A program made the translations under genes and the position numbers. Below, in pieces: positions 10,843 through 21,698 of a DNA stretch of 64,000 nt (position 1 is its first letter; each line of letters opens with the position of its first letter). The stretch covers positions 4,712,001-4,776,000 of the forward strand of contig JYIP02000003.1 in the NCBI GenBank assembly GCA_001051155.2, written 5' to 3'. Origin of the DNA: Chrysoporthe austroafricana (Eukaryota; Ascomycota; Sordariomycetes; Diaporthales; Cryphonectriaceae). The notes beneath the pieces were generated by a model, which was not told where the DNA came from, ran no database searches, and saw nothing but the letters and a program-made list of their open reading frames with translations.

Positions 10843-13056
10843 TCAAGACCGTGGTTCCGCCTGCTCTAGAGGTGGCATGTCATCATCATCTTCGTCCGCA
10901 TCCACACGACCATGAGCAGACGCATTCTCGCCCTGCGCCTCGGCGCCAGCAGACCCCGGCAGTAGATCTGGTAACTCGCTGTCGTCGACTTCATCCTCCT
11001 CCTCCCAAGGATTCTGCCCGAGAGCCGCCTGAAGATCTTCACCGTCCACGGCCGCCTGGCCGCCACCCCCGCGCGTCATCCACATCGGTAGTAACATCCG
11101 CGCGAGCGTAGAGAGGATGCCACCCTCGTCGCCTGCCGCAGCAGCTGCGAGCTCCTCCTCATCGACCGCCTCCTCGGCCTGGCCGTCCTCTCCGGCCTCC
11201 GCACCTCCCTCTCCTCTCTGTTGCCGCATTAGGCCCCTCGCGACCTGCAGGAGCTCATCTACCTGGCCCCGCCGGAGTTGGTCCATGTTTGGTTCCCCTC
11301 GCCGCCACGGTATGCTCTGCCATTCGCTGGAGAAGATATTCTCTTCGCGGGGTGGTGGTAGAGGGTCGTAGTCAAAGTTTGGAGAGGCGTGTAACATGTT
11401 CGAGGGCACGAGACCCATGAGATCCGGGGTGTTGTCGAGGTAGATGAAGCGGCCAATGCTGAGCGGCACATCCTTAGCTAGAGGCAGAGAGTACGGATCT
11501 ACCTTGCTCGCCAGCTCGCCTGCTTCCTTGAGGATGTCGGTGCCATCGCGCTTCCAGAGGTCTTTGGCCATGTGAATGTACAGCTCCGTATACAGGGTGT
11601 CGTTGTCATCCCGGGGCTGGACGCCCCAGATCGACCGTGGAGTGTCAATATTTACCGCGCTGCATATCGCGGAGTAGAGCCAGGGCAGCGTTTCCATTCC
11701 CTGGACGAGGTCCTTCAGGGCGCCTTCCTTATCACCCAGCTGAAGCTTGGCTAGGACGCACGTCTGCCTGTGGTACTCCTTCATCGGTAAGTCGTACTCG
11801 TTGCCGTTGAAGTATGGCGAGTTGCAGAGTGCGATCAACCACTTTGCCTCGTAGGCGTGTATGGCCAGTACATGAGTAAAGTTCATCAGGCCATACTCGT
11901 CCTTCGGCGAGATGCTCAGGAAGAGCTTGGTCCACTCAAGCGCCGTATCGTAGGTTCCCTTCTGCATCAGGCTCTTGATGTAATGGTAACCGGCGAGCCA
12001 GAACTGTCGGTTCTCCGGCCGCCTAAAGTCGATCCGTGCCAGACCTCGCTCCAGCTTCTTCCGGAACGATGACAGCGTCACTCTGCCGAACGTGAAGAGG
12101 GCGCGCTCGCAAAGGTCTCCTGCCAGCGCGGCGTTGTGGTCCTGCTTCGCCACCCTACTGGTCTGTATGAGTGCATTGACATGGTATGGGTTCTGATGAA
12201 CAAAATGCACAATACGCATGGGGTCCATCATGTCCACCAGGCTGTAGAACTGCATCTCTAACAGTTCATACCCCTTGTCATGGGTAAAGGTGTATTCCGT
12301 CGGCTCGACCCTCTCATCTGTGACCGCTACCATCTTCAGCCCGCCCGCGGAAGCCTTTGGCCAATGCTCCTTGCCCTGCACGAACGGGTTCCTCCTTAAC
12401 ACCACCTCTGGTATCTTCTGGCCAGGCCGCCCATTAAGGAACGTCTCCATGTCGATCTGCATGTGATGCGGCCCGCCGCGTCGATTCCGCCGCCGTTCGT
12501 CCCGGGCTTGCGCCTCGTCTTGGTTTCGCACGGAGTCGAGTGTCTCCTGCCCGAACATGGCCCGGAGCTCGTTGATCACCTTCAGGTGGTCGAAGCTTAT
12601 GCTCAGGAGTCGCGCTAGCCTTGCATCATAAGTGCCCTGGGCGCTCTGCTCTGCCGTGTTCTTGGATGCCGGCTTGATGCTCAGCTCCTTCAGCGCCCTG
12701 TCGATCTCGTCCAGTCCACCGTCCTCTTTCTCATGCTCCTCATCTTCCGTGGGTGCAGCAGCGGCCTTCTTTGCCTTCTTCTTTTTCTTGGACTTCTTGC
12801 TCTTCTTCGCGGGTGTGGGTGCTGGCGCGCTTGGTTCAGGCTTGGGCTCGAGCTCGGCCTCCTGCTCCTCGTCATCCGGGTCGGCGTCATCGTCGTCATC
12901 GTCGCCTCCTAGAGCCGCGAATCCGGCGAACCCACTGGCCTTGAGCTTGGGCGGCGCAGGCTCCTCTTCTGAGGAGCCGTCTTCGTCGGCAGCCAGGTTC
13001 TGGAGTCGGAGGAGTTCCTGCTGCTTGTGCAGCTTCTTCAACTGCCGGCTCGACAT
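10843..13056 (-). CDS. RQC1: RQC1 / TCF25 family ribosome quality-control protein
   Basis: A single exon of 737 residues, close to yeast Rqc1 in length. The N-terminus is the family signature (SSRQLKKLHKQQELLRL). It is followed by acidic stretches, an extended Lys-rich tract (KKSKKSKKKKKAKK, about residues 83-96), and a long alpha-helical TCF25/PF04910 domain from about residue 210 (GPHHMQIDMETFLNG, ...LLEMQFYSLVDMMDPMRIV, ...FWLAGYHYIKSLMQKGTYDTALEW). In yeast this subunit works with the Ltn1 ubiquitin ligase and Rqc2 on 60S subunits carrying stalled nascent chains, and contributes to degradation through Cdc48. The C-terminal 100 residues are acidic and likely disordered. Assignment rests on family knowledge of the domain; the complex role is inferred. 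Confidence 0.9.
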   Translation of the reverse strand: MSSRQLKKLHKQQELLRLQNLAADEDGSSEEEPAPPKLKASGFAGFAALGGDDDDDDADPDDEEQEAELEPKPEPSAPAPTPAKKSKKSKKKKKAKKAAAAPTEDEEHEKEDGGLDEIDRALKELSIKPASKNTAEQSAQGTYDARLARLLSISFDHLKVINELRAMFGQETLDSVRNQDEAQARDERRRNRRGGPHHMQIDMETFLNGRPGQKIPEVVLRRNPFVQGKEHWPKASAGGLKMVAVTDERVEPTEYTFTHDKGYELLEMQFYSLVDMMDPMRIVHFVHQNPYHVNALIQTSRVAKQDHNAALAGDLCERALFTFGRVTLSSFRKKLERGLARIDFRRPENRQFWLAGYHYIKSLMQKGTYDTALEWTKLFLSISPKDEYGLMNFTHVLAIHAYEAKWLIALCNSPYFNGNEYDLPMKEYHRQTCVLAKLQLGDKEGALKDLVQGMETLPWLYSAICSAVNIDTPRSIWGVQPRDDNDTLYTELYIHMAKDLWKRDGTDILKEAGELASKVDPYSLPLAKDVPLSIGRFIYLDNTPDLMGLVPSNMLHASPNFDYDPLPPPREENIFSSEWQSIPWRRGEPNMDQLRRGQVDELLQVARGLMRQQRGEGGAEAGEDGQAEEAVDEEELAAAAAGDEGGILSTLARMLLPMWMTRGGGGQAAVDGEDLQAALGQNPWEEEDEVDDSELPDLLPGSAGAEAQGENASAHGRVDADEDDDDMPPLEQAEPRS

Positions 13057-13722
13057 GCTTGATATGTTTTAAATAGCAGAAATGGAGGAAATAAGTGGCA
13101 TGCAGGAACTTACGGTTGAGCGTTGTCAGATGAAAGGACGCCGGTGCCGGGTTGCGCTGTGAAATTTATGGAGGGGCCGAGGGGCAACCTGGGCTCGCCG
13201 ATGCTGTCATCGCCAGGCACCTGTGATCCGCTAAACCCGAACCCTGAGCATGATAGCAAACACATCACCCCAAGATGAACTGATGATTTATGAGCTGATA
13301 AAGGTCTTTGTTTTTATATATGATCATATAGGAGACCATTCGAGCTCTCAATTTTTTTGTTTTTGGTGAAATTTGTGGTTAATGGCTGCCCCATAGTCCC
13401 AACTGGAGCCTATGCAGCTTGGGCAACGAACTTCCAGGCCCCAAGTGATATTTAGATTTCTTTTGCAGAAAACCGTAAAGACAGATACCACTGCCAGAAA
13501 GCATCCACGATTACCTGGCTTCAGCATTAGAACCTACAGAACTTGCAACCGGTAGGCTCTGGCGCATCTCTCGCATGTACTGAGCCGTGATAATCCTATC
13601 CGATTCCAGCCAAAACGCCATACCTGTACCATCACAAAGACCACCTGAGCTCGACCAACTACTCACTCGGGAAAACCCCATCCAGCATCCGTCCCACCGC
13701 AGCCAACAGGCCTCGTACACAC
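13057..13722. other. Promoter of RQC1 and 3' flank of the alkyltransferase gene
   Basis: A 666-bp spacer with a locally AT-rich patch (about 13300-13370, including TTTTTATATATGATCATATAGG). Nothing else is recognised. Confidence 0.45.
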
Positions 13723-14250
13723 TCAGACGAACCCATCAAACATGGTCCCAACGACCCTCCCGGCCCCGTCGAACCGCACCCCCTCCCCCCGCAGCAGGCG
13801 CCTCTTCTCGTCCAGCGTGATCCCCTCGCCGTCCTTGGGCCACGCGCCCTTGAACCCGCCCAGCGCGCCCCCGGTCGCCACGCAGCGGTGGCACGGCACC
13901 TGCGGCGCGAAGGGGTTGCGCCGCATCGCGTTGCCGACCGCGCGCGGCGATGACCCGAGGTGCCGCGACATGAGCCCGTACGTCGTCACCTGGCCGCGCG
14001 GCACCTGGCAGAGTAGCTGCAGCACCCGCTTCTGGAACGCCGTCCGGCTCGACCGCGCGATCCGGTCCAGCTGCGGCTGCATGTCCGCCGGCACCGGGAT
14101 GCTCGCGATGTCCTGCTTGCGGCGGCGGCTACCGCCCGGGGAGCGCTCGATGGATGTGTTGGCCAGGTAGGTCTTTTGGCTCTTGGCCGGTGTGCTTGGG
14201 CTTGAGGATGGGGTGGCGTCCTCGTGCTTGCGCTTGGTGCCGACGGCCAT
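13723..14250 (-). CDS. O6-alkylguanine DNA alkyltransferase-type protein (MGMT/Ogt C-domain)
   Basis: A predicted 175-residue single-exon protein. Residues 1-55 are basic and Ser/Pro-rich, likely a nuclear targeting and disordered region. Residues about 70-170 are the DNA-binding domain of alkyltransferases: AFQKRVLQLLCQVPRGQVTTY, then AVGNAMRRNPF (the Arg-finger region), then the active-site motif PCHR with the acceptor cysteine at about C120. A catalytic Cys suggests true suicidal dealkylation. Alkyltransferase-like proteins (ATLs) carry Trp here instead. Compared with full MGMT there is no N-terminal ribonuclease-like domain, so it resembles small ATL proteins in layout but MGMT in chemistry. 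The residue after PCHR is Cys rather than the usual Val. The frame opens upstream, but the first real ATG is 14250 in good context (ATCATGG). Confidence 0.85.
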   Translation of the reverse strand: MAVGTKRKHEDATPSSSPSTPAKSQKTYLANTSIERSPGGSRRRKQDIASIPVPADMQPQLDRIARSSRTAFQKRVLQLLCQVPRGQVTTYGLMSRHLGSSPRAVGNAMRRNPFAPQVPCHRCVATGGALGGFKGAWPKDGEGITLDEKRRLLRGEGVRFDGAGRVVGTMFDGFV

Positions 14251-14801
14251 GATCGTGGTGTGTAGTTTGGTCCGATAGCCTGAGTCTTGGTTGGTGCTTG
14301 CCGTCTTGTGGGTGAATGCCACAGCGCAGCGTAGTAGGATGGAGAGATGGAAAACCTGGAGTGGAAGTAGGACTGTCTCTCGCAGCCTAGATGCGCTTAT
14401 GTAGGCGGTGGGAGGCGAATCCGTCAGAACAATCCCAGGCGTGAGCTCTCGCGTTTCTTAGTGCTTCCGAAAAATGAATCACACCGGCGTGTCGTTGTCG
14501 ATGGAAGGGCGCGCGCTTTCAGGGGTGGACCGCCGCGTCGCTACGTCATTTCCGCACCGCGCGATCAGGTGACTTTCATGCACTGGCGCTCAGCCGCGTT
14601 CTCTCTACACAAAACAGCTTTCTGGACCGCTTTGATGGTGCACCTGCAAGGGCGAGAGACCACCATGCAGGCCCGCGTGGAATTTACTGGGAAAGTTCCT
14701 GGTAGTACTACTTTGTGGGTATCTCATGCAAGCCCTCCCGCCCCCTTGAACGTGCCCCTGGCCTCCCAGACATCCTCCAGCAGCCGGGGCACGCAGCGCT
14801 C
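14251..14801. other. Promoter of the alkyltransferase gene and 3' flank of the Hub1 gene
   Basis: A 551-bp spacer with no recognisable gene or motif. Confidence 0.45.
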
Positions 14802-15446
14802 TTAGTCGCCCGTGTCCACCTCCAGATCGATCTGCACGCCGTTGCTGATGCCGTAGTCCCCCAGCGTGATGTGGTCCTTGAACGGCCTCTCGCCCTGCCT
14901 CTTGAGCAGGATCTCGTGCGGCTCCCGCCCGATCCGCGCGGCGACCATGACCTTGAACGCGCCGATGTTGTCGGAGGCGAAGCACGGGATCGCGGCCTTG
15001 GTGCCCAGCCGGTCGTTGACGTGCACGATGATCATCTCCTCGCCATCAGCGGCGGCCGCGGCCGCGGGCGGCGGTGCGGGCCTGTCCGCCGCCGCCTCCT
15101 TCTCCTTCCGGGCTGGCCTGCCCTCGCGGTCTCTGTCGCGCGAGCGGGGCCTGTTGTCACGGCGCTCGCGGTCGCGCCGCGGCGAGCGGCTGCGCGAGCG
15201 GTTCCGCCTGTAGTCGCGATCTCGGTCTCGATCCCGATCTCGGTCGCGGTCGCGGTCGCGGCGGCGGTCGTCGCCGTCGTCTGGGGCGGAGGGTCTCTGC
15301 TTCCACTTGAAGCCGCTGTTTTTCTTGGGCCTGCGCTCGCGGTCCCTGTCCCTTTCCCTGTCCCTGTCCCTGTCCCGGGAGCGGTCGCGGTCGCGGTCGT
15401 CGCGACGGTCGCGGACTTGCGGCGATTGGCTGCGGCGTTGGTCCAT
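14802..15446 (-). CDS. HUB1: Hub1/UBL5 ubiquitin-like protein with RD/RS-rich N-terminal extension
   Basis: A single exon of 214 residues. The last 75 residues, from MIIVHVNDRLGTKAAIPC onward, are a full Hub1/UBL5 ubiquitin-like fold (ILLKRQGERPFKDHITLGDYG). Hub1 binds HIND elements of spliceosomal proteins such as Snu66 non-covalently and tunes splice-site choice in the nucleus. Two features are unusual. Residues 1 to about 135 form an Arg/Asp/Ser-rich region with runs of RD dipeptides, RSRSRSPRR-like stretches and a conserved-looking KKNSGFKWKQ island, as in SR-type splicing factors; canonical Hub1 is only about 73 residues. The C-terminus is LEVDTGD and lacks the Tyr-Tyr found at the end of yeast and animal Hub1. 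The frame is uninterrupted and the ATG is clear, so the fusion is not a splicing artefact. A downstream start at the Met of EEMIIV would give canonical Hub1. Confidence 0.85.
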   Translation of the reverse strand: MDQRRSQSPQVRDRRDDRDRDRSRDRDRDRERDRDRERRPKKNSGFKWKQRPSAPDDGDDRRRDRDRDRDRDRDRDRDYRRNRSRSRSPRRDRERRDNRPRSRDRDREGRPARKEKEAAADRPAPPPAAAAAADGEEMIIVHVNDRLGTKAAIPCFASDNIGAFKVMVAARIGREPHEILLKRQGERPFKDHITLGDYGISNGVQIDLEVDTGD

Positions 15447-16886
15447 CGTGGCGGATGGTTGTTTGTTGGTGGTTTGTGTAGGTGGATGAGTTGGGTGCTA
15501 AAGGCTGAGACGAAAGTGGGTTGGGATGGTGGATTGGCTTACATAATACCTACCGCCTGGGAATAGACACCTGGATGTTGCCTATTGCCTAAGTACCTAC
15601 GTACAGACGTACGATCCCACGACCCTCGCCATCAAAACCGCCAGCGGACGGCTGTCTAACAGTTCACAACAGATCTAAAATACGTCGTGCCACTTGAGAT
15701 GATCCAATACCTAGGCTCCAACGGGTTTATTCCACCCACCCCTTAAGTGGTCAAACCACAGTTAGAAAACAAGCTCTTCCTGGAAACCAAGCCGTCACCC
15801 CACCACGTACATATACGAAGGTTAACACCAACAAAGTATAAGGTAGCCATCTTGCGGGGGGTTACGTCGCAGAACGTTTCAAGTCGCTGCAACCCACATT
15901 TGCTACCCAGGTAGTTCTGTATGGTCCCTGAACAGAGTTCGCTTCATTTGAGGTAACTTTGCAGGATGCAAACATGGTTTCGTTACGAGCTCTAGCAAGA
16001 TTTGGTTCTGAAGCTTGTACGTTTTCCTTATGCGGGCACATGCTCCCTCGACAGAGAAGGGAACCCACCTGCCTTCGAGGCGAGAATCCGTATTCCTCTC
16101 CCAGGTTCTTCATCTCCTGTGTGTCCTTGCAAGTCTGGTCCCGAGACTCGAACTTCTCTTCCCGGTCCTTCACCGGCAATCCCGGGCCCCTGTGAACAGG
16201 CGGGACCTAAGGCTCTGGACTGTCAATCCCCATCCCCTCGACTCACTGGTCTAAGCCCCCAAGAAGAGTCATCGCGCAGTCTGGCGGTGCCGCTACCCGG
16301 CGCCTCCAAGAACCCATCGGGCCCTTCCGTCATACAGCCAGTATCTGCCGGGATGACCCACGCTCTCAGTATCGGACCGCGTGGGTCGAGGAGCTGCCGC
16401 GCCCGGGAACACCGGAAAGAAGAAGACCATGCAGATGGATGTAGAGAGCTGGGCCATCATTGCTGGATGCCCAAATCTGGGTGCTAGAAGATCATCTATA
16501 TATGTATTCGATCGCATATTTCACTGTAGTCGCAGCGCGGGAGCAGGACTTGGTCGGGCTCCACTCCCCGGGCCCACCGCCTACCTCCTGGCTGAGACAA
16601 GTATCTTTGTGTGAGAGGTTGATCATGAATTGTCACGTCGCTGTGCGTTCTTTAGGGCCTCAGACGTAGGATTTAACTTAAAAGTCTCAATTTTGAACGA
16701 ATCTCAGGAATCACCCCCTCGTTAAATAGTTTTTAAGTTTATACATCGAAAAGCGCAAAAGCCAAGCCGCCCCGCCCTACCAAAGCCACAACCGCTAACC
16801 CGAAACTCCGTGCATTGATCGCAAAAGCCCGTTTTGCCCGTTTCCACCATCCCTCGGAGCGCCTGCCGGAGGGGGAGGTGCCGCAT
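15447..16886. other. Spacer between the Hub1 promoter and the ADH 3' end
   Basis: A 1.4-kb spacer. The Hub1-proximal half is promoter. About 16660-16790 next to ADH is AT-richer and likely holds its 3' UTR. Small open frames around 15860-16600 on both strands have no family resemblance, and no tRNA fold was seen. Confidence 0.45.
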
Positions 16887-18021
16887 CTATTTGCTGGTGT
16901 CGACGACGTACCGGCCCACCACCTTGCCGGAGTGCATCAGGTCGTAGACGCTCTGCAGCTCGCTCAGGCCGATGACCTTGTAGGGGGCCTTGATCAGGCC
17001 GCGCTCGAAGAAGTCGAGGGCCTCCTGGGTGTCCTGCCTGTTGCCGACGTAGCTGCCCTTGATGGAGATCATGCGGACGACGGTCTCGAAGACGGGGGCG
17101 GAGATGCGGGCGTTGGCGGGGAGGCCGATGCACACGACGCTGCCGCGGGGGCGGACGTAGTCGGCGGCCTGCTGGAAGGGCTTCTCGGAGACGGCGAGCA
17201 GGATGGCGGCGTGGGGGCCCAGGCCGTCGGGGGTGGCGGCCTTGACGTCGGCGACGAGGTCCTTGGAGGTGAAGAAGTCGACGTAGGCGCTGGCGCCGAG
17301 GGCCGCGGTGGCCACCTTCTTCTCCTCGCCGCCGTCGATGGCGACGGTGTGGATGCCCATGGCCTTGCAGTACTGCAGGGCCATGTTGCCGAGGCCGCCG
17401 CCGGCGCCGGCGATGGCGATCCACTGGCCGGGGCGCACGCCGGACTCCTTGATGCCCTTGTAGACGGTGATGCCGGCGCACAGCACCGGGGCCACGGCCT
17501 CGAGCGAGACGTTCTTGGAGAGGCGGGCGACGTGGGCGGCCTTGGCGACGGCGTACTGCTGGAAGGAGCCGTCGACGGTGTAGCCGGAGAGCAGGGCCTC
17601 GGCGCACAGGGGCTCGTCGGCGGTCATGCAGAAGGAGCAGGACAGGCAGGAGCCGTTCAGCCACTTGATGCCGACGTGGTCGCCGATCTGGACGTCGTGG
17701 ACCAGCTCGCCGCGGGCGACGACGACGCCCGCGCCCTCGTGGCCGCCGACGAGGGGCAGCTTCACGGGCAGGGGCCAGTCGCCCATCATGGCGTGCAGGT
17801 CGGTGTGGCAGACGCCCGAGTATTTGACGTTGACGAGGACCTCATCCGGGCCGGGCTTGCCCACGGGGATCTTCTTGTAGACGACGGCTGGGAGGCATCT
17901 GTCAGCACGAGGGTCCGCCCACGAGGGGGTTCACGCCAGGACGGCGGATTGGGGATGTTGACTTACGGCCGCCCGTCTTCTCGACCACCTGGGCCCACTG
18001 CTCAGTTGGGATGCTGGCCAT
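16887..18021 (-). CDS. ADH1: Zinc-dependent alcohol dehydrogenase (ADH1 family)
   Basis: Two exons (17967-18021 and 16887-17887), with a 79-nt intron (GTAAGT...CCCAG, phase 1), encode 351 residues; yeast ADH1 has 348. The zinc-binding medium-chain dehydrogenase layout is complete. Catalytic zinc ligands are C45 (GVCHTD), H68 (GGHE) and C155 (VLCAG). Structural zinc ligands are C99, C102, C105 and C113. The NAD-binding glycine motif GAGGGLG is at 179-185. It interconverts ethanol and acetaldehyde in the cytosol, linking glycolysis to fermentation or ethanol use. Third codon positions are almost all C or G, much stronger bias than the neighbours, suggesting very high expression. A TATA box lies about 55 bp upstream of the ATG. 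Confidence 0.95.
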
Positions 18022-21000
18022 ACTGGGTGACTTTGGGGTGGAAGACAGGAAAGGTTCTTGTTCTAGGCCGCGAGACTATATAAGTCTTGAGATGAGAGAA
18101 GAGTCTAGGGTAGTAATGAAGAGAGGAATACAGAGTCGGATTCGGGGGTCGAGGAGGTGCGAGGTTTCCTGAGTTATATATTCACGACGAGGACGGCCGA
18201 GGTGGGGTAAGACGGCCAAGACCAGCAAGCTGCAGCAGCAGCAGGAGGACGATGAAGCCTGGCCATCCCAGCGGCAGCCCGAGGAAGGGGACGCGCTGCC
18301 CCGGCAGGTCGGAACTGGGAACAGCAACGCAAGCAGCGCCGGCCTGGCGCTGCGCTGTGCTGGTGTGCGGGAGAGCTCTCCTGGAGCTTGGAGCTTGGAG
18401 CTGGCCGGCGGACGTCGATCCTGGCCGCAGACGGCGTCGACAGCGCCCCTGCTGGACGGGTCCGGTCTAGCCTAGTCGGGCGGTGGAGGTGCCCCCCAGC
18501 CGTGCCAGCGCCAGCGCTGCCCCAGCGGGCGTGTGGCGTGTGGTGTGGTTAGGGGGACCGGGCCCCAAGGGCGTTGCATGTCCACGTCGTACGATTCCCA
18601 CGCCCGCGTCTCCGGATGTCACCTCACCTCACCTGTGGGGACGCTTCTGTGCGTATGTCCTGCCTGCAAGATGAGGAAAAAATCCTTGTCTGGCCCTCGC
18701 ACCCTGAGTCGCCGGTCTGCAGCCCGCAGCTCGGAGCAGGGACTGCGGTGCCCCGTGGCAGACCCAAGCAGTTTGTGCTCGCTGGTCGTGACAGCATGCA
18801 TGCGCTGCTGCTCACCGAACCCATGCGGTCCGACAGCTGGGACACGCGCTGTCGCACCTCAGGCCACCCTCTGCATCCCACAGGAGCCTCCACGGCAGCA
18901 CACGCGCGGTCTAGAACCGTGCACGGAGCACCCACCCTGGCGTGGCCAAGCTGCCACTGGCATGTGAAGCAGAGCACGCGGGGATGGGAATCTCGGTGTT
19001 TCCCATCCCCAGCCCGGTAGGCCGATGAGGGAGGGGTTCACGATGGTGGGCTGGCCACAAGCGGCTGCAGCCTGCTGACTGCTGGGACGGTCGATCTCGC
19101 GAGTCGGCCGTGCGGACCCGCACGTTAGGCAAAAAAAGTCGTCGCGTCTAGGGAGCCGTCGCTGCGAGGGCAGAACACGCGGCTGACAGGTCTGTCGTGG
19201 AGGGGGGAAGGGGAGGGGGGGTGGCCAGAAAACGACGAGAATTTTGACAGCTCCAGCCCTGGGAAGAGGGGGGCAGGGCTGCTGCCAGGGAGCAGATAGT
19301 GGGTAAGAGCCCCCCCTGAGGCGAGCGAGAGCCGCTGTCAGAGCCGCCAGCCGGCCAATCACCTCGCCTTGTCGGGCCCGATTTAGTAGGTGGGATAGCG
19401 CCACAGCAGGGCATACATAGTACTATGTAGGCTAGGGCCCCGCCGCCCACCCGTGCCACCCCCCCGGAGCCCCCCTCTGCCCCGACCCTGGCCGGTGAGA
19501 TCATGATCATGAACGCCGGAAAGCGGCCGTGGCCGTGGCGTGTTCAGCAGTGGCCGAGTTTTCCCAAAACACGCGCTCCGAGCCTTCATTGTGCAACACC
19601 TCGCTGCTTTCCTCGCTCCTTGCGCACGTTTTTCAACCCCTTCGACTCACGGGAGTGGTGATACTTGGTTGACTCATCTAATGCTCTCGGTGGCGCTCGG
19701 CGCCGGGTCGGTCAGTCAGTCCACAGACAAAAACTCGACGCCTGCCCGCCCACCGACGGGATGAGGTGCCGATCCCATCCCTGCCCCTGATGAAGAAAAA
19801 AAAGAACGCCAAAAAAAAGGGACCCTGACTGAGGTCATGGAGTCACCCCTCCATCACCCAACACGAGCTGCATGCGGACTACTGCTGTCAGCCCGCCTTC
19901 CTTCCCACCCCCCGACAGCAGCAGATCCTCCAAGCGAGCCATCAGCCCGGCCGAATAGGGCCACGATCCGATGGACAGGAAAGCCGCAGGACCTCGCTGC
20001 GGGGCCAATGGACGTAAGTAAGTATCTAGAGGAGGGGTCTGGGGGGTTCTGAGGGCGCGGTCTGCAGCACAGCCGACAGTTTAGGTCTCGGCCGAAAACC
20101 CCTCAGGCCGCTGCTGCCCAGCAGCTACGTACAGCTCCGGGCACGCCTGCGGCGCCTCCCTTGGGGGCCCTCTGCTAGAAGCTACAGCGCAGCCTAGCGC
20201 GGCTGGCCCCAAACTTGGTGCGCACCCGCCCCAGGCACGCCGGGGGTCCCACCCCGTGGGGAAAACGCACTCACGGTCCATTTCCCCGCGTTTCTGGGGG
20301 ACGCGCGCGGGGCCATGGACGAACGGAAGTTCTCGAGGGGCGAGGACCCAGAACCATGCCTGGGTCCCGTGACGACAGGCTGGGGAGGGGGAGGCCAGCT
20401 GCTGCGGCCATATCGCAGGTTCGTCTCATCTCCCCTCCCCGCATCTTGGGAGGATCTGGAGGCGGGTCCCCCACCGGGCGCGGCACACGTGCGGCTCCGC
20501 CGGGGGAAAGGCACCAACCTGAAGGGAACGGGGGCACGGGGGGACGGGTGTGGCTTTCGAATGGCTTGAAACATAGCCTCCCCGCCCCGGGGGCCCTGCA
20601 GCTCCTCCGTCCTGGTGAGCTAAGGAACGGGGGCGGGGGTGGGAAGAGAAGGAGGAACAAAAAGAGACGCGGGGTGGGAGGGGGAGACAAGGCTCGCTTG
20701 CCGCGACACCAGCCCAACCCTGTGTCTCTCTCCTCCAGATCCTACCCTGCTAGCCTCCAGCCCGCCAAGGCATGCGGGCGATAACTATAGTCGATCTGGT
20801 ATGCCAGGCATGGGGGATGCGAAGGTGCGGATCCGGCCTGCCACGCGGTCTGGGTGGTGTGGGGGGGTTGGTCACCCGCAGATGGCGTCGCCGCGCCGCC
20901 GGGCTGGTGTCGCGAGCCCCTTGCCTTCCCCTGGGCCCTGGAGCTCGGGCCTAGGGCGGTCGCCTGTCTCGAGGGACAGCTTGCCTACCAAGTACCCAGG

Positions 21001-21698
21001 CCTGGTAGACGGGGAGTCATGTAGCGCGGGGTTAGACGACGTATCGAGTTGGGTATTGGATGTACCTTCCTGGGGGGCTGTGCAACTCACGACCTGGGGG
21101 ACTATCACTACGAGGGGGGGTTAGCAGGGGACGACAGCTGCCGCTTGGAGTGGTGAAAATATGGCTACAGTTCTGAGCATGTGGTTTTTTTTCTTTTTAT
21201 TTTTTATTCTTATTTTTCTTTTTATTTTTTAAAACTCACGCTGAGGTCTTCCTCGGAGGTCGGCGGGTTGGGGGGGCGGTGGTGCGAGAGAAGACCGTTC
21301 AACTGCCTGCGTCCTCTCCAGACATCAGTACTCCCGCGCTCTTTGCGCAGTAAGCGGTGTAGAGGTGCTGAGGAGCCTCCATCTTTGAGGTCCTGGAGAA
21401 TATACTCCACTCCGTACTGCAGCATTTGGGCAGTATATGGGCAGAGAGCGGAAGCACTACTCCCCTTTTCGGTGTGGACTTAGTATGATGCTATCACGGG
21501 CGAGATTCGAGGGGATATTGGGTGTCAAATAGTGTCTGATTTTTGGATAACGCTCTCTTTTGTGACATTCCACCCGACGCCGTCTCCTTTGCGAGCCGCA
21601 GCCTCGCAACACTACGCCTCCTCGAGCGCGCGCCAACCGAAATGCTACAGTTCCTCCCGTGCAGGCTTCCCAAGACATCACGTGCACAATATTGGATC
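18022..21698. other. Long spacer: ADH1 promoter side and ARP3 3' side
   Basis: A 3.7-kb GC-rich spacer with no supported gene. It should contain the ADH1 promoter next to 18022 and the ARP3 3' UTR next to 21698. Other contents are a CAGCAG-type repeat (about 18230-18245), a palindrome TCGGCCGA (20088-20095), A-rich runs (19793-19820) and a T-rich tract (21184-21231). The many open frames are compositionally biased, overlap one another and lack domains. Confidence 0.45.
18077..18083 (-). promoter_or_regulatory. TATA box of ADH1
   Basis: CTATATAAG on the plus strand (TTATATAG read on the minus) lies about 55 bp upstream of the ADH ATG, followed toward the gene by a pyrimidine-rich stretch. This is typical of strongly expressed fungal glycolytic promoters. 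Confidence 0.5.

Noticed and set aside
14250..14322. 24-residue N-terminal extension of the alkyltransferase
   Set aside because: The extended frame begins with GTG; the first ATG is at 14250 in a better context.
16815..18083. 422-codon plus-strand frame antisense to ADH
   Set aside because: A shadow of the extreme GC3 bias of ADH; Val/Gly/Asp-rich composition with no family resemblance.
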